DNA from: CAYPPG01 sp964412555
GTDB lineage: Bacteria; Hinthialibacterota; Hinthialibacteria; Hinthialibacterales; Hinthialibacteraceae
Direction: 5' to 3'
DNA length: 64,000 nt
NCBI GenBank assembly: GCA_964412555.1
Contig: CAYPPG010000016.1
Span: 57,104 to 121,103 of the forward strand
Positions within the stretch are counted from its first letter, which is position 1; every line of letters begins with the position of its first letter. Below the pieces are notes generated by a model that was not told the origin of the DNA, made no database searches, and was given only the letters and a program-made list of their open reading frames with translations. The position numbers were made by a program, and so were the translations under genes. Positions 9,027 to 16,725 of this stretch are shown here, in pieces.

Positions 9027-9398
9027 TTATACAAACGATTTCAATGGAATCGCCGGAAGACGAACCAAAGTTTTATTGGCCGGATCCACCATAATCCCCA
9101 CCGATTCCAACGCGGTAACACCCAAAATCGGTTCCGTATCCGGTTCACCGAATATAACTCGCCCGGCAGTGATCTCCCCCATAAATTCGATGCGAGCAAG
9201 GCCGTAAGGAAATTCTTTCACGCTACCATCCGCGAGTTCATAAGACATTTTCCCTTCTCGCCGAACACCGATTTTATCCAATTCTTCAGCCGCGACCATG
9301 GAATCTGTGGCTCCGGTATCCACCAAGAAGATGGATTCGTAACTCTGCTCTGGTTTATAGAAACTTGTGATTTTTGTCGTTACTTTCGTCAATCCCAT
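9027..9398 (-). CDS. Clan AA (retropepsin-like) aspartic protease
   Basis: A 123-residue protein with the single-domain retropepsin fold signature. The active-site motif FLVDTGATDSMV lies near residues 24-35, and a later hydrophobic ILG motif (EPILGVTALESVGI) lies near 90-103. Such proteins act as homodimers, each chain giving one catalytic Asp. Bacterial members are often encoded in small stress or toxin-antitoxin-like operons, and their substrates are unknown. A short open frame upstream, reading MIILMPDDFAEWKDTV, overlaps its start and might be a partner, but I do not call it. Predicted cytosolic: no signal peptide is visible. Confidence 0.8.
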   Translation of the reverse strand: MGLTKVTTKITSFYKPEQSYESIFLVDTGATDSMVAAEELDKIGVRREGKMSYELADGSVKEFPYGLARIEFMGEITAGRVIFGEPDTEPILGVTALESVGIMVDPANKTLVRLPAIPLKSFV

Positions 9399-9542
9399 GA
9401 TCGGTTACCGTATCCTTCCATTCTGCAAAATCATCAGGCATCAAAATAATCATATCATCAATATCATTTCTATGATATGATGTCTCAATTATCCGCTTCA
9501 ATCGTATTCGTGAAATAGATCCAATGGAAAGGGAATCAAGAA

Positions 9543-10060
9543 ATGGAATGGAAAAATTTACTCCGAGATCAGATTGAAAAAGCCTATGCGTCATCCCTAC
9601 GGTTGATGGACATGGCCGACGGCGACAAATTGAATTGGAAACCGGTGACAATTGGATGACAGTAGGTCAATTATTGCGGCATATGACAGACTCCTGCGGC
9701 GCTCCCATCAAAGGATTCGTGACAGGCGATTGGGGATTCCCCGATGACTTCGATCCTTCCAAAATGAAACCGGAAGAGATGCTGCCACCAGCGGAAAAGA
9801 TGCCCACTATCGACAGTGTCGCGGAAGCCAAAACGCTGATTACCGAGGACAAGCAAATCGCCCTCGATATGCTTGCACAGTGCAGTGAAGACGACCTCTC
9901 GAACAAACTGGCCCCCGCTCCATGGGATCCCGGGAACGATATGAAACTGGGGGAACGCCTTCTGCAAATGATTCACCACCTGAATATTCACAAAGCGCAA
10001 TTATTCTATTATCTAAAATTGCAGGGAAAACCGGTGAGTACCCCTCATTTGTGGATGTGA
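9543..10060 (+). pseudogene. DinB-family protein, interrupted by a frameshift
   Basis: Two overlapping frames together make one DinB/YfiT-like four-helix protein of about 172 residues. The first runs from ATG 9543 (MEWKNLLRDQIEKAY) through DGDKLNWKPVT, then reaches a stop at about 9657. The second, open from about 9635, continues NWMTVGQLLRHMTDSCG to FYYLKLQGKPV and a stop at 10060. Homologues read W-x-P-V-x-x-x-N-W-M-S-x-G-Q-L-L-x-H in one frame, so a single indel lies at about 9636-9655. The metal-binding His residues (LLRHMTD and HHLNIHKAQ) are retained. This could be a genuine recent mutation or an assembly error. DinB-fold proteins are metal-dependent transferases or stress proteins of mostly unknown substrate. 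Confidence 0.75.
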
Positions 10061-10269
10061 TCACTTAAAACGCTTTCTGGAACATCGACGACAACCATTT
10101 CACCTCCCTGCTCAAAGGGAATTTCCAATGAGAGCATATCTTCCGCACCGATGCGAAGCGATTCAATCAGTTTTCTACGGGTTTTTTCCTGAGCGTTGAC
10201 ACCCGGCAAATCCACAAGCCACCCAATCCACCATTTATCGACATTCTTGATAACAGCACGATATTTCAT
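10045..10269 (-). CDS. hicB: HicB-like antitoxin
   Basis: A 74-residue protein, MKYRAVIKNVDKWWIGWLVDLPGVNAQEKTRR onward. The W-x-G-x-x-x-D-L-P-G-V-x-x-x-x-x-T-x-x-x-L-x-x-S-L segment is the partly degraded RNase H-like fold of HicB, the antitoxin that masks HicA and represses the operon. It follows hicA by 2 bp on the same strand. No C-terminal ribbon-helix-helix or HTH extension is visible, as in short HicB forms. Its 3' end overlaps the end of the convergent DinB pseudogene. Confidence 0.85.
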   Translation of the reverse strand: MKYRAVIKNVDKWWIGWLVDLPGVNAQEKTRRKLIESLRIGAEDMLSLEIPFEQGGEMVVVDVPESVLSDHIHK

Positions 10270-10271
10270 GA

Positions 10272-10454
10272 TTACCTCATAAATGGAATATCCAAATCTT
10301 TACATATTTTCCGAGCAAGTATATCTACGATTTCATTATGGCGTGGGACCTCAGTTTTATAGATGCCACGCTGATAAATACTATGCCGTTTTCCTTCTCG
10401 CAGTAAACTTGCTCCACATTTCCGCAAATGTTTAATCAAGGCAGTCCGTTTCAT
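10272..10454 (-). CDS. hicA: HicA-like mRNA interferase toxin
   Basis: A 60-residue double-stranded-RNA-binding-fold toxin that cleaves mRNA when freed from HicB. Features are MKRTALIKHLRKCGASLLREGKRHSIY, with the catalytic His in the G-K-R-H-S-I-Y segment, then VPRHNEIVDILARKICKDLDIP, the standard HicA end. The frame is open further upstream, but the ATG at 10454 gives the family length and puts the L-x-x-x-G-x-x-x-x-R-x-G-x-x-H motif in its usual place. Gene order hicA-hicB with a 2-bp gap is the standard arrangement. Confidence 0.88.
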   Translation of the reverse strand: MKRTALIKHLRKCGASLLREGKRHSIYQRGIYKTEVPRHNEIVDILARKICKDLDIPFMR

Positions 10455-10570
10455 ACATACAATTGTATTGAATCTTTTCAAACTTCCCAAGCCTAGTTTA
10501 TATCCATAAATCAATTTTCGATACAAAGAAGGGAATATTTGAAAAGCGAAAGAATGACACAAGCAATCAC

Positions 10571-11602
10571 TCATCGCTTGCGGCGGGCATACAAAATTCT
10601 CGCATACGCCCGCAGATCACTGACAATATCATACTCATCCACAATCTCTTTTCCCACGATCTCCTCGATAATATCCTCCATCGTCACGATTCCGATAAAC
10701 ACCCCATACTCATCCACCACAACGCGAATCGGTTCGCGGGTCTCCGCGATATTCGTAAAAAGCCGGTCCAACGGCATCGTCTCAGGCACTGTCTTGATAG
10801 AGCGGGATAAGTCGGAAAGTGTCCGCTCCATATTTCCTTTCAGCATTTCCCGCATCAGATCACGTTGATTCACATATCCGATAATACCGTCCGGATCCGA
10901 TGAGGAAAAAAGGGGGATACGGGTATGGTTCCATTCGCATATTTCATCACGAATATCCTTCAATCTCACCGTTTCCTCCAACTTGAAAACCACCGAGCGG
11001 GGAGTGAAGACTTGCTTGACCGTCACTCGGTCAAGAAGGATGATATTTCGCACGATCGAACTCTCCAGCGTATCCAACACCCCTTCTTCTCGCCCGATTT
11101 TGGCTAAGGAAAGGATTTCCTGCTCGGAAACAGAAGGCTCATCGGAGACACGTTGAATGACACTCGCAATCCAATTGGTTGTCATGATCAAGGGATAAAA
11201 CAGACGAATCAACCACGCCAACGGACGCGCGATCATGGCGGACACCGGCTTGAAATACACCGCTCCGATTTGTTTTGGGATAATCTCACTGAGATAGAGA
11301 ATGAGCAGCGTAAATATGATCGAGAACCACACCAGCGCCGGTTCCCCATATATTTTATCGACCAGTGCCCCCGAGACCGCCGCCCCGATCGTATGCGAGA
11401 TGGTATTGAGTATCAAGATTGCAGAAATAGGAGAACCGATGTCCCTTTTGAAGCGTAAGAGTAACTTACCGCTCCGTACATTCTGATCCGCTATCGCACG
11501 CGCATAACTCAAAGGCATGGCAAGCAGTGCCGCTTCCATCAAGGAACAGAAAAAGGAAATGGTCAATGAAATTATCACTACCAAAATAAGAGTACCTAAC
11601 AT
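10571..11602 (-). CDS. CNNM/CBS-domain membrane transporter-like protein
   Basis: A 343-residue protein with an N-terminal CNNM (DUF21) domain of four hydrophobic segments (about 1-140), including FFCSLMEAALLAMPLSYA and the YLSEIIPKQIG motif, followed by a pair of CBS domains (about 190-325). The CBS pair opens with IVRNIILLDRVTVKQVFTPR and ends with VVDEYGVFIGIVTMEDIIEEIVG. Related proteins (CorC/HlyC, CNNM) transport or sense Mg2+ and bind adenine nucleotides at the CBS pair. The usual C-terminal CorC_HlyC domain is missing, so this is a short form. It lies upstream of HicAB but is probably transcribed separately. Confidence 0.88.
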   Translation of the reverse strand: MLGTLILVVIISLTISFFCSLMEAALLAMPLSYARAIADQNVRSGKLLLRFKRDIGSPISAILILNTISHTIGAAVSGALVDKIYGEPALVWFSIIFTLLILYLSEIIPKQIGAVYFKPVSAMIARPLAWLIRLFYPLIMTTNWIASVIQRVSDEPSVSEQEILSLAKIGREEGVLDTLESSIVRNIILLDRVTVKQVFTPRSVVFKLEETVRLKDIRDEICEWNHTRIPLFSSSDPDGIIGYVNQRDLMREMLKGNMERTLSDLSRSIKTVPETMPLDRLFTNIAETREPIRVVVDEYGVFIGIVTMEDIIEEIVGKEIVDEYDIVSDLRAYARILYARRKR

Positions 11603-11960
11603 TCATTCGCTCCTGTTTTCAGTCAATTGGGATTTATGCGAGGAAGAATACATGCATCATGGCAGCGGTTTTCAAGGATTGCAACCACCATTTGATCGGA
11701 TAGGGTATCGTTCCTGATCCTGTTCAAAAAATGTCTGAATCCGGATTCCCAGGATTTATGGATGAAAAGGATAAGCTTGATTGAACAAATCAATAAAGAA
11801 CGAGCGATCAGCATCCCATTACCGCATTTTCGACTCGTTATGTTATATTTTCATGTTTTCCATCCTGGAAATCCTCTCATCCTGGCCAATCCCGATTCAG
11901 ACAAAACAAAATAATGCTACTATTGAATAACGAAACAATCGAAGAAAAGAGAGAAAATAA
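11603..11960. other. Intergenic region, no gene seen
   Basis: This 358-bp divergent gap separates the CNNM/CBS gene (minus) from the pseudopilin gene (plus), so it should hold both promoters. Short open frames here lack ribosome-binding sites and family features. An AAGAGAG ribosome-binding site lies just before the pseudopilin ATG. I could not place a convincing -35/-10 pair. Confidence 0.5.
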
Positions 11961-12518
11961 ATGGTGAAAGGCTTTACGTTGATTGAACTATTGATTGTCG
12001 TTGCAATCATCGGGATTCTTGCCGCGATTGCCGTCCCCAACTTTTTGAACGCCCAACTGCGGGCCAAAATTGCCGGTACACAAAGCGACATCCGCACCAT
12101 GATCGGCGCCATGCAGCAATATCATTTGGATAACAATTCCTATCACGCCCATCGGGACGGTGAAGCACAACAGTTTCCCTTGACAACCCCGGTCCCTTAT
12201 CTCAATGGATTTTTGAAGGATCGCTTCCAAGCGGCTCCGAACATCGATAAAGCGGATGGATTTGTGAATTCTTTTACCTATTATCATTGGATTCCCTGGA
12301 GTTCTCACCAGGACTGGTGGCCGGGAACAGGTCCACGGGGTCATGAATTGGTTCAAACCGTCCATCAAACTCGCAATTCCGGTCTGGTAGACGGCTGGGG
12401 ACCGGCCGGTATACGCGGCGGCCCACCCTATGATCCCACCAACGGCTTGATCAGCATCGGCGGTTTTTTCAAACAAGTCCCAGCCGGACAGCGCATCCAC
12501 ATGCACGAAGTCCCCTAA
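11961..12518 (+). CDS. Type II secretion / type IV pilin-like pseudopilin
   Basis: A 185-residue protein with a class III signal peptide: the short leader MVKG, then FTLIELLIVVAIIGILAAIA with Glu at mature position 5. It continues into VPNFLNAQLRAKIAGTQSDIRTM, the standard N-terminal helix of pseudopilins cut by a prepilin peptidase. The C-terminal part has the Y-H-L-D-N-N-S-Y-H segment near 54-62 common in pilin-like proteins of PVC and Hydrogenedentes-type genomes. It is encoded alone; the likely assembly ATPase (23405) and GspF (51992) lie elsewhere in this window. Whether it forms a fibre or only a secretion pseudopilus is unknown. Confidence 0.88.
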   Translation: MVKGFTLIELLIVVAIIGILAAIAVPNFLNAQLRAKIAGTQSDIRTMIGAMQQYHLDNNSYHAHRDGEAQQFPLTTPVPYLNGFLKDRFQAAPNIDKADGFVNSFTYYHWIPWSSHQDWWPGTGPRGHELVQTVHQTRNSGLVDGWGPAGIRGGPPYDPTNGLISIGGFFKQVPAGQRIHMHEVP

Positions 12519-12554
12519 CAGATAGGCTAATACCCCCCCCGCAAAAAGTCAAAA

Positions 12555-12613
12555 ATTGTGGTGCGGACATCCTGTCTGCACAATAGGAAGTGCGGACATC
12601 CTGTCTGCACAAT
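12555..12613. repeat. Two copies of the GTGCGGACATCC palindromic repeat
   Basis: Two adjacent direct copies of a dispersed element with core GTGCGGACATCCTGTCTGCAC lie at 12555-12584 and 12590-12613. Single copies occur at 26865-26894 and, inverted, at 38822-38851. The ends GTGCGGACA and TGTCTGCAC form a near-palindrome able to fold as a hairpin. All copies are intergenic here. Confidence 0.85.
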
Positions 12614-12648
12614 ATGAATATGATACTTCATGCCATCGTCTCATAGGC

Positions 12649-13974
12649 TTATAAGGAGACAAAGAAATAACGAATAACGAAAATGACTGTAAAAGTCAAC
12701 AGAAGCGGATGAATCTCTCGCAACCGGCCAGTGATGGTTTTCAGCAAAACGAAACTCATAAATCCGAATGCTATTCCTTCCGTAATGGAAAAACTGAATG
12801 CAATGACGACAATGGCCAGAAAAGCAGGAATACTTTCGGTCAATTCATCCCATTGCACATAACGAATCCCCCGCATCATCATGAATCCCACCATAATCAA
12901 AGCCGGCGCAATGACCGGATACACAATGGAGCCGCTTTCCGTTTGGATGCCGCGCCCCATCATCTCCACGAGTGGATAAAAGAAAAGCGCTAAAAGAAAC
13001 AACAATCCCGTCACGATATTCGCCAAGCCGGTGCGCGCGCCATCCCCGATTCCCGCACAAGATTCGACATAACTGGTCACCGTAGAGGTACCAAGCAAGG
13101 CGCCGCCAACCGTTCCAACGGCGTCGGACAAAAGCGCCTCTTGCGCACGGGGAAGTTTTCCATCCTTCATGAATCCACCCAATTCAGCCACTCCGACAAG
13201 CGTGCCGACCGTGTCGAAAAGATCGATGATCATAAAAATAATAATGACGGTAATCATGTTCAAATTCAGCACATTCAGCAAATGGACTTTCAGAAAAACC
13301 GGCGCGATGGAAGGAGGAGTGGACACAATCCCGCCAAAAGAAGTCAATCCGCAAGCCAAAGCGGCGATCGCCGCCGTAATCATCCCAATCAAGATCGAGC
13401 CGCGAATATTCCAACAGGTCAACGACATCGCCGTGATCAATCCCAATCCTGAAACCAACACATACGTCTCCGTTAGATTGCCGACTTTGACCAAAGTAAC
13501 CTCATCATTGACCACAATCCCCGCCCATTCGAATCCGAGCAAAGTGATCATCAGCCCGATTCCGACGGCAATACCGAATTTCAAGGAAGAAGGGATACAA
13601 TCCATGATCATCTTCCGAAATCCGAAGGCGCTAAGAAAAACAAAGATGACTCCCGCAAAAAACACCGCCCCGAGCGCGGTCTCCCATGGCACCTCCAGTC
13701 CGAGACAAACCGTAAAAGCGAAAAACACATTGAGACCGACACCCGGCGCGAGCGCAATCGGATAATTGGCAAGTAACGCCATCAAAAACGTCGCCAACGC
13801 CGAGGAAATACACGTCGCCACCATAACCGCACTGGATTCCATCCCCGCATTGGAAAGAATCACCGGTTGAAGGAATATGATATAAGACATTGTCAAAAAT
13901 GTCGTTATTCCACCGACACATTCTCGTTTGATCGAGGTTTGATTCTCGGAAAGATGAAAGATTTTTTCCAACAT
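12649..13974 (-). CDS. NCS2-family purine permease (AzgA/PbuG-like)
   Basis: A 441-residue membrane protein with about twelve to fourteen hydrophobic segments. The start ECVGGITTFLTMSYIIFLQP, then NYPIALAPGVGLNVFFAF and the TSTVTSYVESCAGIGDGART motif near residue 295, identify the AzgA-type branch of nucleobase:cation symporter 2. Characterised members import adenine, guanine or hypoxanthine with protons. The D-L-F-D-T-V-G-T-L segment near residue 252 is also typical. It is monocistronic on the minus strand. No purine riboswitch-like structure was evident in the short leader. Confidence 0.9.
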   Translation of the reverse strand: MLEKIFHLSENQTSIKRECVGGITTFLTMSYIIFLQPVILSNAGMESSAVMVATCISSALATFLMALLANYPIALAPGVGLNVFFAFTVCLGLEVPWETALGAVFFAGVIFVFLSAFGFRKMIMDCIPSSLKFGIAVGIGLMITLLGFEWAGIVVNDEVTLVKVGNLTETYVLVSGLGLITAMSLTCWNIRGSILIGMITAAIAALACGLTSFGGIVSTPPSIAPVFLKVHLLNVLNLNMITVIIIFMIIDLFDTVGTLVGVAELGGFMKDGKLPRAQEALLSDAVGTVGGALLGTSTVTSYVESCAGIGDGARTGLANIVTGLLFLLALFFYPLVEMMGRGIQTESGSIVYPVIAPALIMVGFMMMRGIRYVQWDELTESIPAFLAIVVIAFSFSITEGIAFGFMSFVLLKTITGRLREIHPLLLTFTVIFVIRYFFVSL

Positions 13975-14032
13975 GTTGACCAGACCTCTAGCAATGAATA
14001 GATTGACCGATCAAGCAATTCCTTGCTTTGTA

Positions 14033-14779
14033 TTATGGTTGTGGGAAAGATATTTTTACATTGGAAATCGTCATGTTTGGCAACCCGAATGATTCATCCG
14101 CAGGACTTTTCCCAAGAACTAACGTTAAAGCGGAAGGAAGATAAAGCATGGGACGGTAATCGTGCCGCGCAACCAATGAATCACCGACATAGAGGGATGC
14201 TTGCCCATATTTCCATTCCATCGTTATGTGATAGGTTTCATCCAGAAAAATAGGAACATTCTTGCTCGGTACGGCTTCGATATACGCTTCTCCACCTTCG
14301 GGCGCGCCTTCAATATAACGATCGAGAGGTTTAACGGTTGGAGGAAAGGTTTTGATGGTCCACAAGAAATCAAAGGTCGAATCCGGAGATTGCTTAAAAC
14401 TTTTTATTGTGATTTTTGCCAAATACGGATTATGAATGACATAAGGATCGGCATATTTTCCACCGCCAGGTTCATACATTGTGATAAATGCGGTGTTCCC
14501 CCCTAAACGATTCAAGCCGGTTACATCGAATTCAACCGTTCCTTGCGACATGCCGGGTAAGTCGTATTTCAACATCCCATTCGCGCCGGCCTGCCAACCT
14601 GTTTCCGTCCACATACCGCCGTCTACAACGCCTTTTGTCGTCCCGTCTGCCAGCGCATCTTGATAGATTACGTTCGTTCGTTTGATTTCGGGTAGACCGA
14701 CACAGGCTGTTACGAGGATCAAAATCAAACCGAGAACGAACCAATTTTGCTTTTTTTGACATCGAAGGTTGAATGACAT
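14033..14779 (-). CDS. Predicted lipoprotein with concanavalin-like fold
   Basis: A 248-residue protein with a lipoprotein signal: basic start, hydrophobic stretch FVLGLILILVTAC and a lipobox-like V-T-A-C with Cys26. The mature part is rich in beta strands, with MSQGTVEFDVTGLNRLGGNTAF, DETYHITMEWKYGQASLYVGDSLV and TLVLGKSPADESFGLPNMTISNVKI, the latter typical of laminin-G/concanavalin A-like jelly-roll proteins with a late exposed strand. Function is unknown; carbohydrate binding at the cell envelope is possible. It is divergent from the STAS gene at 14939. Confidence 0.65.
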   Translation of the reverse strand: MSFNLRCQKKQNWFVLGLILILVTACVGLPEIKRTNVIYQDALADGTTKGVVDGGMWTETGWQAGANGMLKYDLPGMSQGTVEFDVTGLNRLGGNTAFITMYEPGGGKYADPYVIHNPYLAKITIKSFKQSPDSTFDFLWTIKTFPPTVKPLDRYIEGAPEGGEAYIEAVPSKNVPIFLDETYHITMEWKYGQASLYVGDSLVARHDYRPMLYLPSALTLVLGKSPADESFGLPNMTISNVKISFPQP

Positions 14780-14938
14780 GGGAAATTTACGCTCCTTTTG
14801 ATCTTTTTGGATAGGGTTTATCTTCGCATTCTAATCAAAGAGTGAAATAATTACCAGAGAATCAATTCAAAGTCAGGAGAAATCCATTCTAAAAAGGAAT
14901 TATAACTCAAAAGAGAGGAGCCGACAGTTTCACGAACG

Positions 14939-15292
14939 ATGGCGGAAATATCATTTGAACGCGATGGGAACATCGATATTATATATATGGCGGGAATGAT
15001 CGAGGAAAAGGATCTCGTTCAATTGGGCAAAACGATCTCTACCCTTCGTCAGCAAGGGTGCGTGAATCTACTCTGGGTAGGAAAGGATGTCGAAAGGTTG
15101 ACGACGCGAAATCTCGAAGCCGTGGCCAATCCGATGAAGATATTCCGCAGTATCGGTGGCAAAATCGCCGTAGCCGAATTTGATGACCACATTCTGAAAA
15201 TCATCCAACGAACGAGCTGGAAAAAATATTTAAATGTATTCAAAACCGAGTCGGAAGCGAAAACCTTCCTTGACCCTAAACGCAGTGACTGA
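14939..15292 (+). CDS. STAS-fold protein (anti-anti-sigma-like)
   Basis: A 117-residue single-domain protein, MAEISFERDGNIDIIYMAGMIEEKDLVQL onward, with the alternating strand-helix order of STAS domains. The phosphorylatable-Ser motif expected near D-x-S/T-x-x-x-S is weak (GKDVERLTTRNLEA), so regulation by phosphorylation is uncertain. It is followed 48 bp later by a second STAS protein and then a membrane protein, suggesting one transcription unit. No kinase or PP2C phosphatase partner is in the window. Confidence 0.6.
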   Translation: MAEISFERDGNIDIIYMAGMIEEKDLVQLGKTISTLRQQGCVNLLWVGKDVERLTTRNLEAVANPMKIFRSIGGKIAVAEFDDHILKIIQRTSWKKYLNVFKTESEAKTFLDPKRSD

Positions 15293-15340
15293 TTCAATAA
15301 TAGCTGATACGATAAATTTACGGAGGAAGTGAGTGCAGAA

Positions 15341-15697
15341 ATGCTGGAAATCCAAACTCGAAAAGAAAACAATATTTCCATTCTCCATCTGGAAGGCACA
15401 TTGGATTTAGATGGTTCTCAACAATTAAAAGAGACGATTCAACAAGAGCGCAAAAACGGCGCTATGAAAATCCTGTTGAATTTCTCCGGTGTTTCAAGTG
15501 TCATGAGTACCCATTTGCAAAATCTACTCACACCCATTCGTGCCTTGACGATGATCAAAGGCACGGTGGCGATTTGCGGAATGAGCCAAAGTGTGCAAAA
15601 AGTCGTTGAAAAAGGAATGTTTTATCAATTGGCAAAAATTTATAAAACCGAAGAAGAGGCCTTGGAAGACTTAAACCTCATAGAACGCCAACTCTAG
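15341..15697 (+). CDS. STAS-domain protein (anti-anti-sigma factor-like)
   Basis: A 118-residue STAS protein: LEIQTRKENNISILHLEGTLD at the start, KILLNFSGVSSVMSTHLQNLL in the middle and GTVAICGMSQSVQKVVEKGM near the end. This is the SpoIIAA-like pattern, with Ser residues in the S-G-V-S-S-V-M-S-T loop where partner kinases usually phosphorylate. Two starts are possible: GTG at 15329, which is only 2 bp from GGAGG, and ATG at 15341, which is 14 bp from it. I prefer the ATG. Its stop overlaps the GTG start of the next gene (TAGTG), indicating coupling. Confidence 0.75.
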   Translation: MLEIQTRKENNISILHLEGTLDLDGSQQLKETIQQERKNGAMKILLNFSGVSSVMSTHLQNLLTPIRALTMIKGTVAICGMSQSVQKVVEKGMFYQLAKIYKTEEEALEDLNLIERQL

Positions 15698-16686
15698 TGG
15701 ATTTCAAGAAAAAAATACTCATAACCATTTGTTTCGCCGCCGCCTTCTATTTGGCCGGATGTATTTGGGCTGGCTGGGAAAAGATCGTCTCCGCCTTATC
15801 CGCCTTTCAATGGTGGCTCCTACCGGTTTGTTTGCTCTTGGCCTTCGCGAATTATCTGGTTCGCTTTACGAAATGGCATTATTACCTGCATTTATTGGAT
15901 ATCCCCCTAGAACGGAAACAATCGTTTCATGTATTTCTGGCCGGATTGGTCATGTCTGCAACACCCGGTAAGTTCGGAGAAGTGTACAAATCCTACCTGG
16001 TGAAAAGCATCAACGGCACCCCGATGAGTAAATCGGCCCCGGTTGTTCTGGCGGAACGATTCACCGATTTTGTCGCTCTCCTCATCATGTCTCTCTTAGG
16101 AATCACGTTGATCCCCAACGGCATACTCGTATTTTCCATCAGTATAGGAATCGTCGCCTTCATTCTTATCCTTGCCACTTGGAAATCAGCGGGTGAAAAG
16201 ACCATTTCGTATTTGGAAAAAATGCCGCTCATCGGTAAAAGCGCCGATAAACTTCGTGTGGCTTATGAAAGTGTCTACCGTTTGATTTCTCCCGTTCCTT
16301 TGGTTTGGGCGACAGGGATCAGCATTGCTTCTTGGTTTTGCGAATGTTTGGCGTTTTATCTCGTCCTCTGGGGATTCGATTCCCCTTTACCTCTTGTTTC
16401 CGTAACATTTATTTACGCCTTTGCAACGATCATGGGAGCCTTGTTAATGACACCCGGCGGAATAGTCGCCACCGAAGGCACCATGGGTGGACTGTTGATC
16501 CTGCTTCATTCGCTTCCGAAAGGAACCGCCGCTTCGGCGACCTTTCTGATTCGCATGTGTACCCTCTGGTTTGCCGTTGCCGTCGGCATTCTCGTGCTTT
16601 CCCTTTGTTCCAAATCCTTCATTGCTGTTCCGGAAACTCAAGAATTGGAATCCTCTCTGAAACTGGGCGCGGCAGGTGAAGAATAG
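15697..16686 (+). CDS. Flippase-like membrane protein (LPG synthase TM / UPF0104 family)
   Basis: A 329-residue integral membrane protein starting from a GTG that overlaps the preceding TAG. Seven to eight hydrophobic segments are visible. The motifs MSATPGKFGEVYKSYLVK (near residues 87-104), VVLAERFTDFVALL (near 115-128) and LLMTPGGIVATEGTMGGLL (near 249-267) are characteristic of the lysylphosphatidylglycerol synthase transmembrane region/TIGR00374 flippase-like family. Members move or modify lipids and glycolipids at the inner membrane; the substrate here is unknown. Translational coupling to a STAS protein is notable. Confidence 0.85.
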   Translation: MDFKKKILITICFAAAFYLAGCIWAGWEKIVSALSAFQWWLLPVCLLLAFANYLVRFTKWHYYLHLLDIPLERKQSFHVFLAGLVMSATPGKFGEVYKSYLVKSINGTPMSKSAPVVLAERFTDFVALLIMSLLGITLIPNGILVFSISIGIVAFILILATWKSAGEKTISYLEKMPLIGKSADKLRVAYESVYRLISPVPLVWATGISIASWFCECLAFYLVLWGFDSPLPLVSVTFIYAFATIMGALLMTPGGIVATEGTMGGLLILLHSLPKGTAASATFLIRMCTLWFAVAVGILVLSLCSKSFIAVPETQELESSLKLGAAGEE

Positions 16687-16725
16687 GGGTAGAATCATGA
16701 ATGATTTTCAATTATTCTCAGAAAT

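Noticed and set aside
9355..9651. 98-residue minus-strand frame overlapping the aspartic protease start and DinB gene
   Set aside because: Only the end (MIILMPDDFAEWKDTV) looks protein-like, and much of the frame is opposite the conserved DinB sequence; not enough for a call.
13975..14032. Purine riboswitch before the NCS2 permease gene
   Set aside because: The leader is only 58 bp to the next gene and lacks the paired stems and conserved loops of a purine aptamer.
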